In this document: piece after piece, positions 1 to 8,524 of the stretch
Numbering within the stretch: position 1 is the first letter of the stretch
Layout: every line of letters begins with the position of its first letter
NCBI GenBank assembly: GCA_016703645.1
Contig: JADJBR010000007.1
Span: 1,116,001 to 1,180,000 of the forward strand
Direction: 5' to 3'
DNA: 64,000 bases
From: Zoogloea sp.
GTDB lineage: Bacteria; Pseudomonadota; Gammaproteobacteria; Burkholderiales; Rhodocyclaceae
The notes under the pieces: generated by a model
The model's database searches: none
What the model saw: only the letters and a program-made list of their open reading frames with translations
What the model was told of the DNA's origin: nothing
Program-made: the position numbers and the translations under genes

Positions 1-814
1 CCGCGTCAAAGTCGGCGTCGGCAAACACGATGCCGGCGTTCTTGCCGCCCAGCTCGAAGGACACGTCGCGCATGCCGTCGGAGGCCGCCTTCATGATGGC
101 CGCGCCGGTGCGCGTCTCGCCGGTGAAGGTGATGGCATCCACGCCCGGGTGACGGGTCAGGAACTCGCCGGCCGAGTCCGGCCCGAAGCCCTGCACCACG
201 TTATAGACGCCCTTGGGGATGCCCACTGCGTTCATCACCTCGCCCAGCAGGGCCGCCGTGTGGGGCGACTCCTCGGAGGGCTTCACCACCACGGTGTTGC
301 CGCAGGCCAGGGCCGGACCCACCTTCCAGGTCATCAGCAGGAAGGGCGCGTTCCACGGACTGATCACACCCACCACGCCCTTGGGTGCACGAACCGCGTA
401 GTTGAGGGCGCCCCGGCCGTCGGGCGTGGACATCTGGAAGGTCTCGGTGGGCACGTTCTTGACCACGTCGGCAAAGACCTTGAAGTTGGCCGCGCCGCGG
501 GGGATGAACACATGGCGCATGACGTGGGAGGGCTGGCCGGTGTCGGCCATCTCGGCGGCCACGAAGTCCTCGAAGCGGCGGGTGATCTCGTCGGCCACGC
601 CGTAGAGCAGATCGACACGCTGATCCACGGTCAGTCCGCCCCACTCGCCATGGAGGGCTGCGCGGGCGGCACATACCGCCGCGTCCACCTCGTCGCGCCC
701 CGCCTCGGTGATGCGGGCGATCACGCTGTTGTCCAGGGGCGAGCGCTTCTCGAAGGTCTTGCCGCTGAGCCCGGCGGTGTATTCGCCGCCGATGAAGTTC
801 TGGATGAGACGCAT
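1..814 (-). CDS. dmpC: 2-hydroxymuconic semialdehyde dehydrogenase, 3' end outside window
   Basis: NAD-dependent aldehyde dehydrogenase that oxidises the ring-fission product of catechol in the meta pathway. 271 residues are visible, starting MRLIQNFIGGEY. The Rossmann-fold half is present with the SPWNAPFLLMTWK block, the FTGET motif and the ELGGKN segment carrying the general-base Glu. The catalytic Cys lies beyond the left edge. The start at 814 is preceded by GAGGA at normal spacing. It is the last visible gene of the phenol operon, 489 bp downstream of the unknown gene at 1304-2089. The assignment to the hydroxymuconic branch rests on family resemblance plus the adjacent catechol 2,3-dioxygenase; another aldehyde dehydrogenase subfamily is possible. 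Confidence 0.85.
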   Translation of the reverse strand, partial: MRLIQNFIGGEYTAGLSGKTFEKRSPLDNSVIARITEAGRDEVDAAVCAARAALHGEWGGLTVDQRVDLLYGVADEITRRFEDFVAAEMADTGQPSHVMRHVFIPRGAANFKVFADVVKNVPTETFQMSTPDGRGALNYAVRAPKGVVGVISPWNAPFLLMTWKVGPALACGNTVVVKPSEESPHTAALLGEVMNAVGIPKGVYNVVQGFGPDSAGEFLTRHPGVDAITFTGETRTGAAIMKAASDGMRDVSFELGGKNAGIVFADADFDA

Positions 815-994
815 GCTGTCCTCGATTGGAAGTCTGGAATCGCCAAACCTTGTGGCTGGCATGAAGATCAGTCTATGAACCGGCACCAATACCGTCCAAT
901 ACCTAATAACAACAGTCTCATTACCGTCTAGGTATGAACTTAAGGGCACGCAACGGCAGACTGTCCGCTGGGGTGTGCTTTTACTGGTGGGCTT

Positions 995-1203
995 TTTTTT
1001 CACCTTGAGCTGGCCGGGATTTTTCCACGGCCGCGTTTGCACACCCGGCCGGCTACGGCGGCGCGGAACTCGCCCTGCGGGCTCAGACAGCCGCGCCGGC
1101 CGCCCGATGCGAGCAGTGTGCAGGGGCGACTTCAGTCGCCCCTGCATGAGCAAGAAAGGGGTCGCCTGCCGGGGCGAGACCCGGCCAACTCAAGGTGAAA
1201 AAA
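995..1203. repeat. 209-bp element bounded by 24-bp inverted repeats
   Basis: The arms at 995-1018 and 1180-1203 are inverted copies matching at 23 of 24 positions (core TTTTTTCACCTTGAG). The interior holds a GC-rich stretch with internal complementarity and the REP palindrome at 1120-1145. No coding frame is convincing. The structure resembles a MITE-like or folded-RNA element lying between two phenol-operon genes, so it would be transcribed with them. Its identity is unknown. The rest of 815-1303 holds nothing else that I recognise. Confidence 0.6.
1120..1145. repeat. REP-like palindrome, single copy
   Basis: Perfect 12-bp arms, GCAGGGGCGACT and AGTCGCCCCTGC, are separated by TC. The same core, GGGCGACT-N2-AGTCGCCC, occurs twice at 61803-61893. 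This is the form of a dispersed REP element. Confidence 0.75.
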
Positions 1204-1303
1204 TGGAAAGCCGCCCAGTAAAGGCTCAAGCGCAGTGTGACCACCAAGACCACCTGGACAACACAGCTTCGTCAAGGCGCCCGCGAAGCAGCAGGTATCG
1301 CCC

Positions 1304-2089
1304 TCAAGCCTGCAGGAAGCCGCTCAGGCGGGTGAAGAAGTCCTTGTCGCGCTCGTACTGGGCACTGGAGATCTGTCCGCGATGGGCCTCCAGGGCGGAC
1401 AGGAAATCGCTGACGAGTCGGCGGTAGCTGTCGATGTCGTCGGCCTTGTAGGCGGTGGGCACGTTCTGCCCGTCGATCCGCAGGCCATGGACGGCACCAT
1501 GCATCATCAGGCTGTAGGTGAGCACATCGCCGTCCTCCATGGAGGCCGTCGTCTGGAACCATGCCTCGCGAACGGCGGCGGGGGCCTCCCTGGGCGGGAA
1601 GTGGGCGACGAGGGCCGCGCCCACTTCCTCAAAGCCATCGCGGTTCATGTCAACGCCATAGCCCTCGGGCAGGAGCAGGTTGCGCGCCCCCTCCTCGCTG
1701 ATGGCACCCACGTCGATGGGGTCGGCGAGGCAGTGGTTACGGCGAACCGCCTCCAGTTCCTCGGCGGAGAGACTGCCGAGGAACTGGCGGGCATTGCCCA
1801 TGGCGCCGCTGCCATAGGCTTCATCGAGCACCTGGGCGTACCGGGCCTGACTGTCGGAATCCACGCCCCGCAGGGCGGACAGTTCGACATGGGTGCGCCC
1901 GAGGATGGCCTCAAGGGCCTCGGCGGAGGTCGGGCCGGCAGCGCTCGCGCCGCTGGCAGTGCCCTCAACTCGGCCACCGGCGGCCGCAAAGGCAGACTGA
2001 AAGGTCTGGTAGAAGCCGCTGTCGGGTGTCTGGCTGTAGCTGCGGCGTTGGGATGCGGTGATCGGCTGACCCACGGCACGGATATCCAT
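1304..2089 (-). CDS. unknown 261-aa protein inside the phenol operon
   Basis: The product begins MDIRAVGQPITASQRRSYS and is preceded by GGAGG seven bases upstream, which fixes the start at 2089 rather than at the longer in-frame opening. There is no signal peptide or membrane segment. The first 80 residues are Ala/Gly/Ser-rich; the remainder is acidic and predicted helical, with a tyrosine- and aspartate-rich end. I do not recognise the family. It lies between dmpP (223 bp upstream) and dmpC, where the classical dmp operon has no such gene, so it is probably co-transcribed with phenol catabolism or was inserted into the operon. Confidence 0.75.
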   Translation of the reverse strand: MDIRAVGQPITASQRRSYSQTPDSGFYQTFQSAFAAAGGRVEGTASGASAAGPTSAEALEAILGRTHVELSALRGVDSDSQARYAQVLDEAYGSGAMGNARQFLGSLSAEELEAVRRNHCLADPIDVGAISEEGARNLLLPEGYGVDMNRDGFEEVGAALVAHFPPREAPAAVREAWFQTTASMEDGDVLTYSLMMHGAVHGLRIDGQNVPTAYKADDIDSYRRLVSDFLSALEAHRGQISSAQYERDKDFFTRLSGFLQA

Positions 2090-2312
2090 TTTCTGCCTCC
2101 GAATCGGCAATTGTTGCCGACAGGCGGATCGCCTGCCGGTCCGCAGGGGTGCGGGAGTGATTCGAAGCACACCATGCACGATGCGTACCCAGGGATCGCC
2201 GAAGCGCCCCAACCAGCCCCGATGACCCGCCGGCCCTCGAATGCAGCGCTCGCACCGAGAAGGTCCGGCCCCGATCAGGCAGCCGGACCCGCCCTTCCGA
2301 CGCCGCGGCCTC

Positions 2313-3368
2313 TCAGAGGGCTTTGAACAGCGGGCTGCGCACCTGCTGGGCATCGGCCGCCGAGATGAACTTCTCGGTGTAGATGTCGCGCTCGAACAGG
2401 CGGCCCTGCATGAGTGTCGAGATGCAGGCCTCGATCATCAGCGGCGGGCCGCACAGGTAAGCCTTGTGGCCGCGGAAGTCGTTGTCGAAGGCGGCCTTGG
2501 CGGCCTCGTGAACAAAGCCGCGAAAGCCCGTCCACCCCGACGCCTCCGGCTCATGGGACAGGGCCGGCACGTAGCGGAAGTTGGGGTGCCGCTCCGCCAG
2601 GGCCACGAAGTCGTCGTGGTAATAGAGCTCTTCCCGACTGCGCTGGCCGTACACCAGGGTGATGGGTCGGTCGAAACCTTCCGCCAGCAAGTCCAGGATC
2701 ATCGATCGGGGGCTGGACAGACCCGACCCGCCGGCCATGAAGAGCACCGGCACATGGGCCGACTTCTTCACGAAGAAACGCCCGTAGGGGCCGGTGATGC
2801 GCACCCGCTCACCGGCCCGCATCGTGTCATGGACGTAGGTGGTGCCCTGGCCACCCGGCACGATGCGGATGTTGAGCTCCACCTCGCCGCTGACCGACGG
2901 CGGGCTGGCGATGGAGAAGGCGCGGCTGCCGATGCCGCCGGGCAGTTCAAGATTGACGTACTGGCCGGCCTGGAAGCGGATCGGTGCATCGAGCCGGATC
3001 CACACCCCCTTGATGGTCGGGGTGAGGGTTTCGATGCGCGTCACCGTGCCGTCGTAGTCCTGCACGGGGAGGTTTTCCGCATCCGGGTCTTCGTCGATCT
3101 CGGCCTCGATCACCAGGTCGCCCTGGGGCGTGGCGCAGCAGGCGAGGCACTTGCCCTCGTCCCGCTCGAAATCCATCAGGGCAAAACTGGAGGCCTCGCC
3201 GTGCTCCACCTCGCCGTCCGCCACCTGCACCTTGCAGGTGGCGCACAGGCCGTGGCAACAGGCGTGGGGCAGGTAGATGCCGGCGCGCAGGGCCGCGTCG
3301 AGGATGGTCTGCCCCTCTTCGATTTCGATGGTCTGGCCGAGGGGCTCAATGGTCAGCGCATAGCTCAT
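2313..3368 (-). CDS. dmpP: phenol hydroxylase P5 reductase component
   Basis: 351-residue flavoprotein that passes electrons from NADH through FAD and a 2Fe-2S centre to the diiron oxygenase. The N-terminal plant-type ferredoxin domain carries Cys37, Cys42, Cys45 and Cys77 (C-x4-C-x2-C...C). The FAD domain has RAFS at 149-152, a variant of RxYS. The NAD domain has GGSGLSS at 213-219 and CGPPLM at 306-311. An open frame continues upstream through dmpO, but the start at 3368 (MSYALTIEPL) gives the family length and falls just after dmpO. It is separated from dmpO by 10 bp. Confidence 0.96.
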   Translation of the reverse strand: MSYALTIEPLGQTIEIEEGQTILDAALRAGIYLPHACCHGLCATCKVQVADGEVEHGEASSFALMDFERDEGKCLACCATPQGDLVIEAEIDEDPDAENLPVQDYDGTVTRIETLTPTIKGVWIRLDAPIRFQAGQYVNLELPGGIGSRAFSIASPPSVSGEVELNIRIVPGGQGTTYVHDTMRAGERVRITGPYGRFFVKKSAHVPVLFMAGGSGLSSPRSMILDLLAEGFDRPITLVYGQRSREELYYHDDFVALAERHPNFRYVPALSHEPEASGWTGFRGFVHEAAKAAFDNDFRGHKAYLCGPPLMIEACISTLMQGRLFERDIYTEKFISAADAQQVRSPLFKAL

Positions 3369-3378
3369 GGCCCTGTCC

Positions 3379-3732
3379 TCAGGCGGCCGACAAGCTGTTG
3401 AGCCCCGGCGTGCGAAAGCGCAGCTGGGTCTTGTGGGTGATGCCGTTGGCTTCAAGACTGGCAGCAAAGTCGGGCACCCAGGGCTGGTTGGCCTTGAGCC
3501 ACGCGACGCTGTGCCAGTCAATGGCGGCAGCATCCGGATCGGCCTGCACGAGCATGCTAAGCGGGCCACTGACCAGCTCGCCGAAGGGCATCTCGGGCGG
3601 CACGCACAGCAGGAAGGGGGCCGCGAACAGCAGGTGGCGGTCCCAGCTGGCGTAAACAAGTTGCTTGCCATGGAAGTTGGCCACCAGATCGCGGGGCACG
3701 GCGGTGTATTCCTTGATTGCAGCGACAGCCAT
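3379..3732 (-). CDS. dmpO: phenol hydroxylase P4 subunit
   Basis: 117-residue gamma-type subunit of the multicomponent phenol hydroxylase (DmpO/TouB-like; family length about 119). It begins MAVAAIKEYTAVPRD. The start at 3732 has CGGAGA upstream and is preferred over a 43-codon extension that would run back into dmpN. It lies 17 bp after dmpN and 10 bp before dmpP, in strict operon order. Confidence 0.93.
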   Translation of the reverse strand: MAVAAIKEYTAVPRDLVANFHGKQLVYASWDRHLLFAAPFLLCVPPEMPFGELVSGPLSMLVQADPDAAAIDWHSVAWLKANQPWVPDFAASLEANGITHKTQLRFRTPGLNSLSAA

Positions 3733-3749
3733 GTTGTGTCTCCGTTTGC

Positions 3750-5270
3750 TTATTGATTGGTGGTGGCGAGGCCGCGCCAGGCTTCGAAGTTCTTCTGGTC
3801 TTCGGAGCCGGCGTAGTCCCCGTTGTCCTTGCCGTCCAGCAGACTGACCCACTTCATCCATTCGCCCAGGTCGCCCTTGATCGGGTCCTGGAAGAGCTGG
3901 GGCATGGGCAGCCAGGCCTGCACGTACTTCTCGGGCTCGTTCTCGAAGATGTGCTGGCAGCCGTCGGAGCAGAAGTGATAGGTCTCGCCTTCATAGACCG
4001 TCTCCCGGTGGCAGCTCAGGGTGGGATCGTCGGGCTCGGTGAATACACAGGGCAGCTGGCAGGTCTGGCACAGCTTGGCGAGGCCGTAGTTCTTGAACTG
4101 CGCGCCGGCGTCGGCGAGCTTCTTGATGTGCTTCCAGCGCGGCCGGTAGTACGTGTCGAAGGTGTCCGGATACTTGGCCGACAGCCAGTTCATGTCGTCC
4201 TCGGACGGGATCCAGCTATGGAAGGCGGTACCGAAGCTCCACTGGTACAGGCCCAGCATGAACTGGTGGGACATGTGGTCGATGGCCTTTTCGGCGTCAT
4301 CCCAGCCCCGGGGCGGCTTGATGCCGTAGCGGGCCAGATCCTTGAACAGGGCGCCACCGTTTTCGATGCCGTAGATGTTCCAGGCCTCGCGCCAGGACAT
4401 GACGCGCTTGGGCAGCATGTAATCCATCATGGTGCTGACCAGCCCGAGCACGCGGAAGCCCCGCCAGAACCACTTGTCGATCCATTCCTGGACGATGGGC
4501 AGGTTGTCCGGGTCCTGCTCGAGCATGAACTTGATGCACTCCAGGCCCAGGGTCATGTGACGCGCCTCGTCGGACTGGGCCGAGAAGCCGAAGGTCACGG
4601 TGGCCATGTCGCCGTTGTAGGCCGCGCCCGACATGAAGGGCACGAAGAGCAGGTTGGTCAGCACGTACTCGAAGCTGAAGCCGATGGCGATCATGAACTC
4701 GAAGGGGCCGGCCGACATGGAGTCGTCGAAGAAGGAGCGGGCCACCGAGGTGTACCAGATGCGGTCGCGGGTGTCGGCAAAGGCGTGGAAACCGTTGTAG
4801 TAACGGTTGTAATTGGACATCGCGTGGATCTGCGTCTGGGCGTGACGGATCTCGTCGATGGCCTGCATCTGGCAGGCCACCTGGGTGCCCACCCCGGGAA
4901 ACTCGCGGCCGACGCGGGCGAAGCCCTTGTGGGCGGCGTACTCACCCGGGCTGATGGCCTGCAGGAAGATCTTCAGGGCCGACAGGTAGCGGGCGTCGGT
5001 GAGATTGAGGTGGCCGTTGTTCTGGGCGTGGGCGTCGATGATGGCGTAGAACTTGCGCTCCTTCTCGGCCTGGTACTTCCAGTAGGAATCCATGGTCAGG
5101 CGGAAGGGGTCTTCCCATTTGTCCCAGTCGTGGATCTTGATGCCCTCATAGCCCACGTAGGGGAAGACCTCCTCCTTGCTGTGGTAGGTCGGCTCCCAGC
5201 CCAGGTCGCGGGTCATCAGCTTGTATTTCTCTTTCAAGCCGAGTTTCTTCTTGCTGACTTTCATGTCCAT
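3750..5270 (-). CDS. dmpN: phenol hydroxylase P3 large oxygenase subunit
   Basis: 506-residue alpha subunit holding the carboxylate-bridged diiron site that hydroxylates phenol to catechol. Ligands are visible as Glu110, the DEIRH motif with Glu140 and His143, Glu201, and the DEARH motif with Glu235 and His238. A C-terminal Cys-rich YHS-type segment follows (CQTCQLPC and FCSDGC). Length and domain order match DmpN. The start is MDMKVSKKKLG. Confidence 0.97.
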   Translation of the reverse strand: MDMKVSKKKLGLKEKYKLMTRDLGWEPTYHSKEEVFPYVGYEGIKIHDWDKWEDPFRLTMDSYWKYQAEKERKFYAIIDAHAQNNGHLNLTDARYLSALKIFLQAISPGEYAAHKGFARVGREFPGVGTQVACQMQAIDEIRHAQTQIHAMSNYNRYYNGFHAFADTRDRIWYTSVARSFFDDSMSAGPFEFMIAIGFSFEYVLTNLLFVPFMSGAAYNGDMATVTFGFSAQSDEARHMTLGLECIKFMLEQDPDNLPIVQEWIDKWFWRGFRVLGLVSTMMDYMLPKRVMSWREAWNIYGIENGGALFKDLARYGIKPPRGWDDAEKAIDHMSHQFMLGLYQWSFGTAFHSWIPSEDDMNWLSAKYPDTFDTYYRPRWKHIKKLADAGAQFKNYGLAKLCQTCQLPCVFTEPDDPTLSCHRETVYEGETYHFCSDGCQHIFENEPEKYVQAWLPMPQLFQDPIKGDLGEWMKWVSLLDGKDNGDYAGSEDQKNFEAWRGLATTNQ

Positions 5271-5284
5271 GGCGGTCTCCTCTT

Positions 5285-5554
5285 TCAGCTATTCCAGCTC
5301 AGGGTCAGGGTGTCGTCGTCCTCGCTCACGTGGCCGGTGAGGGAGATCAGGTTGATGTGCAGCTCCTGCAGGTCGAAGTCGCGGCCAACCTGCTCTTCAA
5401 TGGTGGACTTGCGGATCACCAGCGTGCCCTCGGCGTCGATCTTGACCATGGCCGGCTGGCGATGGACGACGGCGTGGGGGTTGTCGATCTCGATGGCCTC
5501 GATGATCGGGCGGGTGTCTTCGTTGGTTTGCAGGGCAATGAATACGGTGGACAT
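5285..5554 (-). CDS. dmpM: phenol hydroxylase P2 effector protein
   Basis: 89-residue cofactor-less regulatory protein of the MmoB/DmpM family. It binds the oxygenase and is needed for productive turnover. It starts MSTVFIALQTNEDTRP and contains the IEAIEIDNPHAVV and VGRDFDLQELH segments of the family. It lies between dmpL and dmpN with gaps of 9 and 14 bp. Confidence 0.94.
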   Translation of the reverse strand: MSTVFIALQTNEDTRPIIEAIEIDNPHAVVHRQPAMVKIDAEGTLVIRKSTIEEQVGRDFDLQELHINLISLTGHVSEDDDTLTLSWNS

Positions 5555-5563
5555 GGCGGCCTT

Positions 5564-6556
5564 TCAGAGGACGATGCCGGTTTTCTGGATGCGCGCCTGG
5601 AAGGCGGCGAGCTGCTCGCCGACGGCTTCGTCGGCGTCGGCGCCAAGGGCCAGCTCGACGATGGGCACCATGGCCGACGCAGCGCGGGCACTCCAGCTAC
5701 GGGTCCATTCGGTGAGCACGTCCCGGTTGGCGTCGGATTCGGCGGCGGCCACCTTGAGCACGGCGTCCACCCATTTGCGGGTCTCGTCGAACCAGTCGCT
5801 CATGAACTGGGTGAGCATGGCCACCGCCGAGGCACCCTGCACCGACAGGTGCTTGTCCACGATGCGCTCATAGATCAGCGGGTACAGCAGGCCGTCGAGG
5901 GCCACGTTCTGGGCCACGAAGAGCTCGAAGGGGTCGCGGCACACCAGGCAGTCCTCCACGTAGCGGCGCAAGGGTTGCCAGGCGGCCGCATCGAGCCAGG
6001 CGGCCTTGCCGGCGTCGAGGGCTTCGGCGTCACCCAGCAGCAGGCCCAGGCGCGACAGGTACTGGGCGATGCCCAGGTTGTCCATGGCGTGGTACATGCA
6101 CGGCTGGGTGAAGGTGGTGCCGAAGCCGTAGCCGCAGATAAAGGTGTTGTGCTGGTTTGCGCCCCAGGCGGCATGGCGCAGGGGAACCAGCACCTTGAGG
6201 GCGACGTCGCGCAGTTCGTCGGAGAGCATGTCGCCCAGGCCGCGGCTCTCGACGAAGCTGAAGTTGGCCTCGGCGGTCTCCTGCTGGCGGGCGCGGGTCA
6301 GGGTATAGGTGCTGTAGTAGAACTGGCGCGGGTCTTTCAGGGCATACCAGTCGGCCATCACGATGCGGCTCAGGCTCGTGTCGTAGAGCAGATGGTCCGG
6401 GTCCCAGGTGGGCTTGTAGTGCAGGTTCTCGGCAGCCTGGATGTCGTAGCTGCCCTCCTGGTAGCGCGAAGCGGGCTTGTCGCCAAAACGGCGCACCAGG
6501 TGGTCAAAGGCCTGGCGCCGGGGTGTGATGGCGACCGTGCGGAGGTCGATCTGCAT
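5564..6556 (-). CDS. dmpL: phenol hydroxylase P1 small oxygenase subunit
   Basis: 330-residue beta subunit, a ferritin-like fold without the metal ligands. It packs against DmpN in the (alpha-beta-gamma)2 hydroxylase. It starts MQIDLRTVAITPRRQ. Length agrees with DmpL/TomA1. It follows dmpK by 24 bp. Confidence 0.94.
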   Translation of the reverse strand: MQIDLRTVAITPRRQAFDHLVRRFGDKPASRYQEGSYDIQAAENLHYKPTWDPDHLLYDTSLSRIVMADWYALKDPRQFYYSTYTLTRARQQETAEANFSFVESRGLGDMLSDELRDVALKVLVPLRHAAWGANQHNTFICGYGFGTTFTQPCMYHAMDNLGIAQYLSRLGLLLGDAEALDAGKAAWLDAAAWQPLRRYVEDCLVCRDPFELFVAQNVALDGLLYPLIYERIVDKHLSVQGASAVAMLTQFMSDWFDETRKWVDAVLKVAAAESDANRDVLTEWTRSWSARAASAMVPIVELALGADADEAVGEQLAAFQARIQKTGIVL

Positions 6557-6580
6557 GGTGGGTGTCTCCTGCTGTTCGGA

Positions 6581-6817
6581 TTATCTGAAGCGGGTGTGGG
6601 TGGCATCGGCGAGGCGCCAGTCCCAGTCACCCAGGGGGGCATCGGGGTCGCGAGGCGGCAGCAATTCCACCCGGTTGGCAAGGCAGAACGCGGTGAAGGC
6701 CTCGCGGGGGAGGATCATCTCGACGAAGATCTCCGGCTCGCCGATGGCAAACTCGAATTCGACGAAGCCATCGGGACGCTCGCCCGAGGGGCGCACGAAA
6801 CGGCGGGTGGTGTCCAT
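6581..6817 (-). CDS. dmpK: phenol hydroxylase P0 assembly protein
   Basis: 78-residue DmpK/P0 protein. In characterised systems it is not catalytic but assists assembly of active hydroxylase. It contains FVRPSGERPDGFVEFEF and ends LGDWDWRLADATHTRFR, typical of the family although slightly short. Its start is 7 bp after the dmpB stop, so the ring-cleavage gene and the hydroxylase genes appear translationally linked here. Confidence 0.9.
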   Translation of the reverse strand: MDTTRRFVRPSGERPDGFVEFEFAIGEPEIFVEMILPREAFTAFCLANRVELLPPRDPDAPLGDWDWRLADATHTRFR

Positions 6818-6824
6818 GCCGGCC

Positions 6825-7754
6825 TCAGCTCACGACCGTGAGGAAGGTCTCGTGGAGCTTGCGTTGGGGGTAGTCGAGGCCCTGGCCGAAGTTGTCAAAG
6901 GTCCAGGTCATGGTCTCGTAGTCCGGGTAGGGCAGATGGCCGCCAAAGAAGGTCTCGAAGCGGTTGCCGGACGGGTCCCAGGCGTAGATGGTGCAGCCGC
7001 GGGTCACACCGTGGCGGGTGGGGCCGATGTCCACCGGCACCGTATTCATGGACATGATGTCGCCGGCGCGCAGCACCTGGTCCCAGCTTTCCATCAGGAA
7101 GGAGCAGTGGTGCAGCTTGCCCGGCTCGGGATATTCGGCAAAGGCGATGTCATGCACCTTCTGCCCGCAGGACAGCCAGATCGCCGCGTTGCCCTGACCA
7201 TCGGGCGTAAGCACCCGCTCCACCAGGTAAAAGCCCAGCACCTCGGTGAAGATCTTCTGCACCTCCGCCACCCTCGGGCCGTAGAGCAGCGCATGGTCGA
7301 GGCGGATCGGGGCGATGCCGTGATCGCGGGCCTTGCTCCAGGGCGCCGGGTTGATCAGCGGAATGCCGTTGCCCACCTTGTCCTTCTCGGCGTACAGCTC
7401 CATCACGTGGCCCGAGGGCAGCGTGAAGCGCACCCGCTCGCCGGTGGCCAGCATTTCGCCGGCGGGGATGCGCTCGGTGGCGAGGCCATAGGCCTGCAGG
7501 TCGGTCTCGAACTTGTCGAGGGTCGCCTTGTCCAGCACGCGGAAGCCGAAGAAGTCCAGGCCGGCCCGGTCCGCCTCGCGGATCACATAGCTGTTGTGGT
7601 CGCGCTCGTCCCAGCACTTGAAGTACACGCGGCCCTGGGCGTCACGGCCGGTTTCCACCAGGCCGAGCACATCGCGGTAGAAGCGCACGGCCTCGTTCAG
7701 ATCAAGCACGCGCACCTGGGCGTGGCCCGGGCGCAGAACACCAGTCATTGCCAT
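6825..7754 (-). CDS. dmpB: catechol 2,3-dioxygenase
   Basis: 309-residue extradiol dioxygenase that cleaves catechol to 2-hydroxymuconic semialdehyde. Two vicinal-oxygen-chelate modules are present. Fe(II) ligands are His154, His216 and Glu267 (in PSGNRFE); the catalytic His201, His248 and Tyr257 of the XylE family are also present. GAGGAG lies eight bases before the start at 7754. It precedes dmpK, whereas in the Pseudomonas dmp operon dmpB follows dmpP and dmpQ. Confidence 0.97.
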   Translation of the reverse strand: MAMTGVLRPGHAQVRVLDLNEAVRFYRDVLGLVETGRDAQGRVYFKCWDERDHNSYVIREADRAGLDFFGFRVLDKATLDKFETDLQAYGLATERIPAGEMLATGERVRFTLPSGHVMELYAEKDKVGNGIPLINPAPWSKARDHGIAPIRLDHALLYGPRVAEVQKIFTEVLGFYLVERVLTPDGQGNAAIWLSCGQKVHDIAFAEYPEPGKLHHCSFLMESWDQVLRAGDIMSMNTVPVDIGPTRHGVTRGCTIYAWDPSGNRFETFFGGHLPYPDYETMTWTFDNFGQGLDYPQRKLHETFLTVVS

Positions 7755-7799
7755 TTCTTGTCTCCTCTTTGTCGGTATGGATGGGTCAAACGCAATTCA

Positions 7800-8114
7800 T
7801 CAAACGGTGGCCGGCCCGCAGACGCGCGCGTGCAGCTTGCCGATCACCTTCAGGGAAAGATCGCTGGCCGGGTACACCCGGCAGGCCAGCAACCTGTGGC
7901 AGGCCCGGTCGTCATCGCTGACGTGGTCCCGGCTCATGGCCCGGGTGTGAAAGTCGCCGGACAGGACTTCCACCTTGCACACCCCACAGCCTCCGCCCCG
8001 GCAACCCACCGGAATCCCCCGCCGCCCGAGCCGGGCCATGGCCGACAGCAGGGATTCGTCCCCGGTGCAGGCGTAGTGCTCGCCGGTGTCTGCGATGGTC
8101 ACGGTGTGGGGCAT
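7800..8114 (-). CDS. dmpQ: 2Fe-2S ferredoxin reactivating catechol 2,3-dioxygenase
   Basis: 104-residue plant-type ferredoxin of the XylT/DmpQ family. It re-reduces the iron of catechol 2,3-dioxygenase after inactivation by substituted catechols. Cluster ligands are Cys38, Cys43, Cys46 and Cys78. The start MPHTVTIADTG at 8114 has AAGGAG upstream; a much longer upstream opening is rejected because it covers the promoter. It is the first gene of the operon, 86 bp from the sigma-54 promoter and 45 bp before dmpB. Confidence 0.93.
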   Translation of the reverse strand: MPHTVTIADTGEHYACTGDESLLSAMARLGRRGIPVGCRGGGCGVCKVEVLSGDFHTRAMSRDHVSDDDRACHRLLACRVYPASDLSLKVIGKLHARVCGPATV

Positions 8115-8199
8115 GGGGTGTCTCCTTCTCGTCGCCTTACGTTCTTGTTGAGGGCGGCTTCGGATCAACGGATCTGATGCACCCACAAAGACAACTAAT

Positions 8200-8214
8200 G
8201 CAGCCGCCGTGCCA
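8200..8214 (-). promoter_or_regulatory. sigma-54 promoter of the phenol operon
   Basis: The minus strand reads TGGCAC-GGCGG-CTGC, with the -24 GG and -12 GC at correct spacing (consensus TGGCAC-N5-TTGC, one mismatch). It lies 86 bp before dmpQ. Phenol operons under DmpR/XylR-type activators use such promoters. I could not find a clear enhancer palindrome between 8215 and 8450. Confidence 0.75.
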
Positions 8215-8524
8215 CATCCGGCAAGGGGCTGATTCGAAAAGAAAAAGAAGGAAAAAAGGGGGAGAGCCGCCAGCCGGGCGCGTGACGGATTTGTCCGCCA
8301 GGCCGGGTGGGGTGACAAAAAGGTAAAGCTGCAGTGCAACAAGGAACGGTCAGCCGATGTGCCCCGTGCTTCCCGCAGCCGAGCACCGCAACCAAATCAC
8401 GAACTGCGATGACGCCTGCGCTTGCAGTTCTATCGACACCTCTGCGAGTTATGCCTTTTCAGCGCCCCGAGACTGACCATCCCGGGCGACCCCATTTGGC
8501 ACGCGTACAGCAGACGTCACTTGA

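Noticed and set aside
3717-5873. 718-codon opening on the plus strand opposite the phenol hydroxylase genes
   Set aside because: It mirrors dmpNML in high-GC DNA; composition (Gly/His/Val-rich) is typical of an antisense shadow, and the minus-strand genes have family motifs.
8215-8450. XylR/DmpR-type enhancer palindromes upstream of the phenol promoter
   Set aside because: No TTGATCAA-like inverted repeat is recognisable; only purine runs are seen.
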